A stretch of DNA of 64,000 nt. Origin: Rhopalosiphum padi (taxonomy: Eukaryota > Arthropoda > Insecta > Hemiptera > Aphididae). Shown here piece by piece: positions 62,993 through 64,000 of this stretch. A model generated the notes under the pieces. That model had not been told where the DNA came from. It searched no databases and was given only the letters and a program-made list of their open reading frames with translations. Position 1 is the first letter of the stretch, and each line of letters starts with the position of its first letter. Position numbers and translations under genes: made by a program. The DNA is taken from NCBI RefSeq assembly GCF_020882245.1, contig NC_083599.1, forward strand, positions 12,330,931-12,394,930, read 5' to 3'.

Positions 62993-63173
62993 CAGGTGGA
63001 CGGAGGAAAAGTTCTCGGAATACAAAATCGCGTTGGGTCATTTTATTTATAATTTTTTGTATGTAAATGTACCTTCAGATGGTCAATATAATATAAACTA
63101 TTATTATTATAGCAAACCATGCAAATTCATTAAAAAACTTAATACAGACGAAAAACGAATTAACGCACTTTAG
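62993..63173 (+). CDS. Unidentified 3'-terminal exon-like ORF
   Basis: An open frame ends in TAG at 63171-63173 and reads RWTEEKFSEYKIALGHFIYN, then SDGQYN, YYSKPCKF and NTDEKRINAL. No ATG precedes it; possible acceptors (aacaag, aacaagcag) stand just upstream, so it would be a last exon. Residue composition looks protein-like, but I know no family. It could belong with the exon-like ORF at 60372 or be a relic. Low confidence. Confidence 0.25.
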
Positions 63174-63425
63174 CTTAGTAATACTATAGTATTTGTTTAT
63201 TCATTTTTTTTTTATCATTATTAATACTGAAGTAATGTTTAAATAGAATATGTATATTTAAGGATAGTTTAAAATGATTCACTTAGAGTCTTAGACAATT
63301 AAAATTAAAATGTTGTATGTAATTATTATGAAAATTCAAACTACAAAAAACGATTATAGTATATGAATTCAACATCTTAAACACAAAAGGTAATGGCATT
63401 ACTTTCTTTTCAATGAACATTCAAT

Positions 63426-63493
63426 CATTTCAATCAGAAAACATTTTAATGAATAATTTCATTTCAATCAGAAAACATTTGAATGAATAATTA
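63426..63493 (+). repeat. Tandem repeat, 2 x 34 bp
   Basis: The unit starts catttcaatcagaaaacatt and continues tKaatgaataattW. The two copies are adjacent and differ at two positions. Confidence 0.9.
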
Positions 63494-63515
63494 GTGGTTT
63501 AAAGTTCAGAATATA

Positions 63516-63713
63516 TTGAATTTTATGTTATCTGAAACATGGCTAGGTACTAGTTAATTATAGAGGGAACTTTGGTAAAGGTACAAGGTTATAATTGTAA
63601 CAATTATTACTATCGCCCATTAAATTTATTTGATGGAATTATTGTTTATATCAAAAATTTAATTATAGTCTACACTAAATGTTGTGGAAATATAAATCAC
63701 TATATTGTTCATT
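63516..63713 (+). mobile_element. Decayed non-LTR retrotransposon endonuclease fragment
   Basis: The frame reads NFMLSETWLGTS, then two stops, then IIEGTLVKVQGYNC and LFDGIIVYIKN. SETWL followed by an I-x-GY motif and a DGI.VYI strand is the pattern of the APE-type endonuclease of Jockey/CR1-like non-LTR elements (usually LSETWL...Y...GGGVAIYV). Stops in the frame show it is dead. Confidence 0.5.
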
Positions 63714-64000
63714 AGATTTCTCGAATTCTTATGATAATAAATATATTAATTAAATTAATAACTTAGATAATTTGTTTTTAAATAATTACCGCACACTTTA
63801 ATCCCATACATCTGTGGAGATATAATTATATTATATAAATTTAAACAGGAAAAATAAAGCTCTAATAACGGCAATTAGTTATATTTATGATAAATTAGAT
63901 AGTGTGATATCACCCTACAGGTGACACACAATTAAATCTACTGCCATGCGCGTTACCTTCGCACCTACTAGCTATTGCCATTCTCTAAAATAATTTAGAA

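Overview
The window looks like nuclear DNA of an insect, most likely an aphid or close hemipteran. It is very AT-rich, its coding sequence is confined to short exons with GT/AG introns, and it is full of decayed transposons. All ten neprilysin exons and all three BRSK exons read as animal proteins. The aphid assignment rests on general sequence character and on DUF4806-like and repeat fragments that I associate with aphids. It is an inference, not a database result.

Layout. (1) 1-26395: no convincing exon; AT-rich DNA with repeats and a few CpG-richer patches. It is probably intron of the gene whose 3' end follows. (2) 26396-32417, + strand: three exons encode the last 209 residues of a BRSK/SAD kinase (Drosophila sugar-free frosting, sff). 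They carry the C-terminal KA1-like region and a low-complexity Asn/Ser/Ala tail; the kinase domain is outside the window. A hAT-like element flanked by 160-bp direct repeats lies in the last intron. (3) 32418-51060: 3' flank of sff, then repeats: a Helitron-like element, a hAT MITE and a TTAA-flanked palindromic MITE. A decayed extra copy of one neprilysin exon lies at 40749-41011. (4) 51061-60161, + strand: ten exons of an M13 metallopeptidase (neprilysin) run from the membrane anchor to the C-terminal CxxW, with the expected zinc and catalytic residues. The short 5' exon with the start codon was not found. (5) 60162-64000: the neprilysin 3' end, a possible secreted-protein exon, a decayed DUF4806-like gene on the minus strand, an unidentified 3' exon-like ORF, and a decayed non-LTR retrotransposon endonuclease.

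The two main genes are unrelated in function. The first is a neuronal-polarity/synapse kinase of the AMPK-related family. The second is a type II membrane ectopeptidase that cleaves small extracellular peptides. I found no operon-like system, RNA gene or CRISPR array. The most interesting signals are the orphan neprilysin exon copy, the repeat abutting a weak splice acceptor inside neprilysin, and the structures of several mobile elements.
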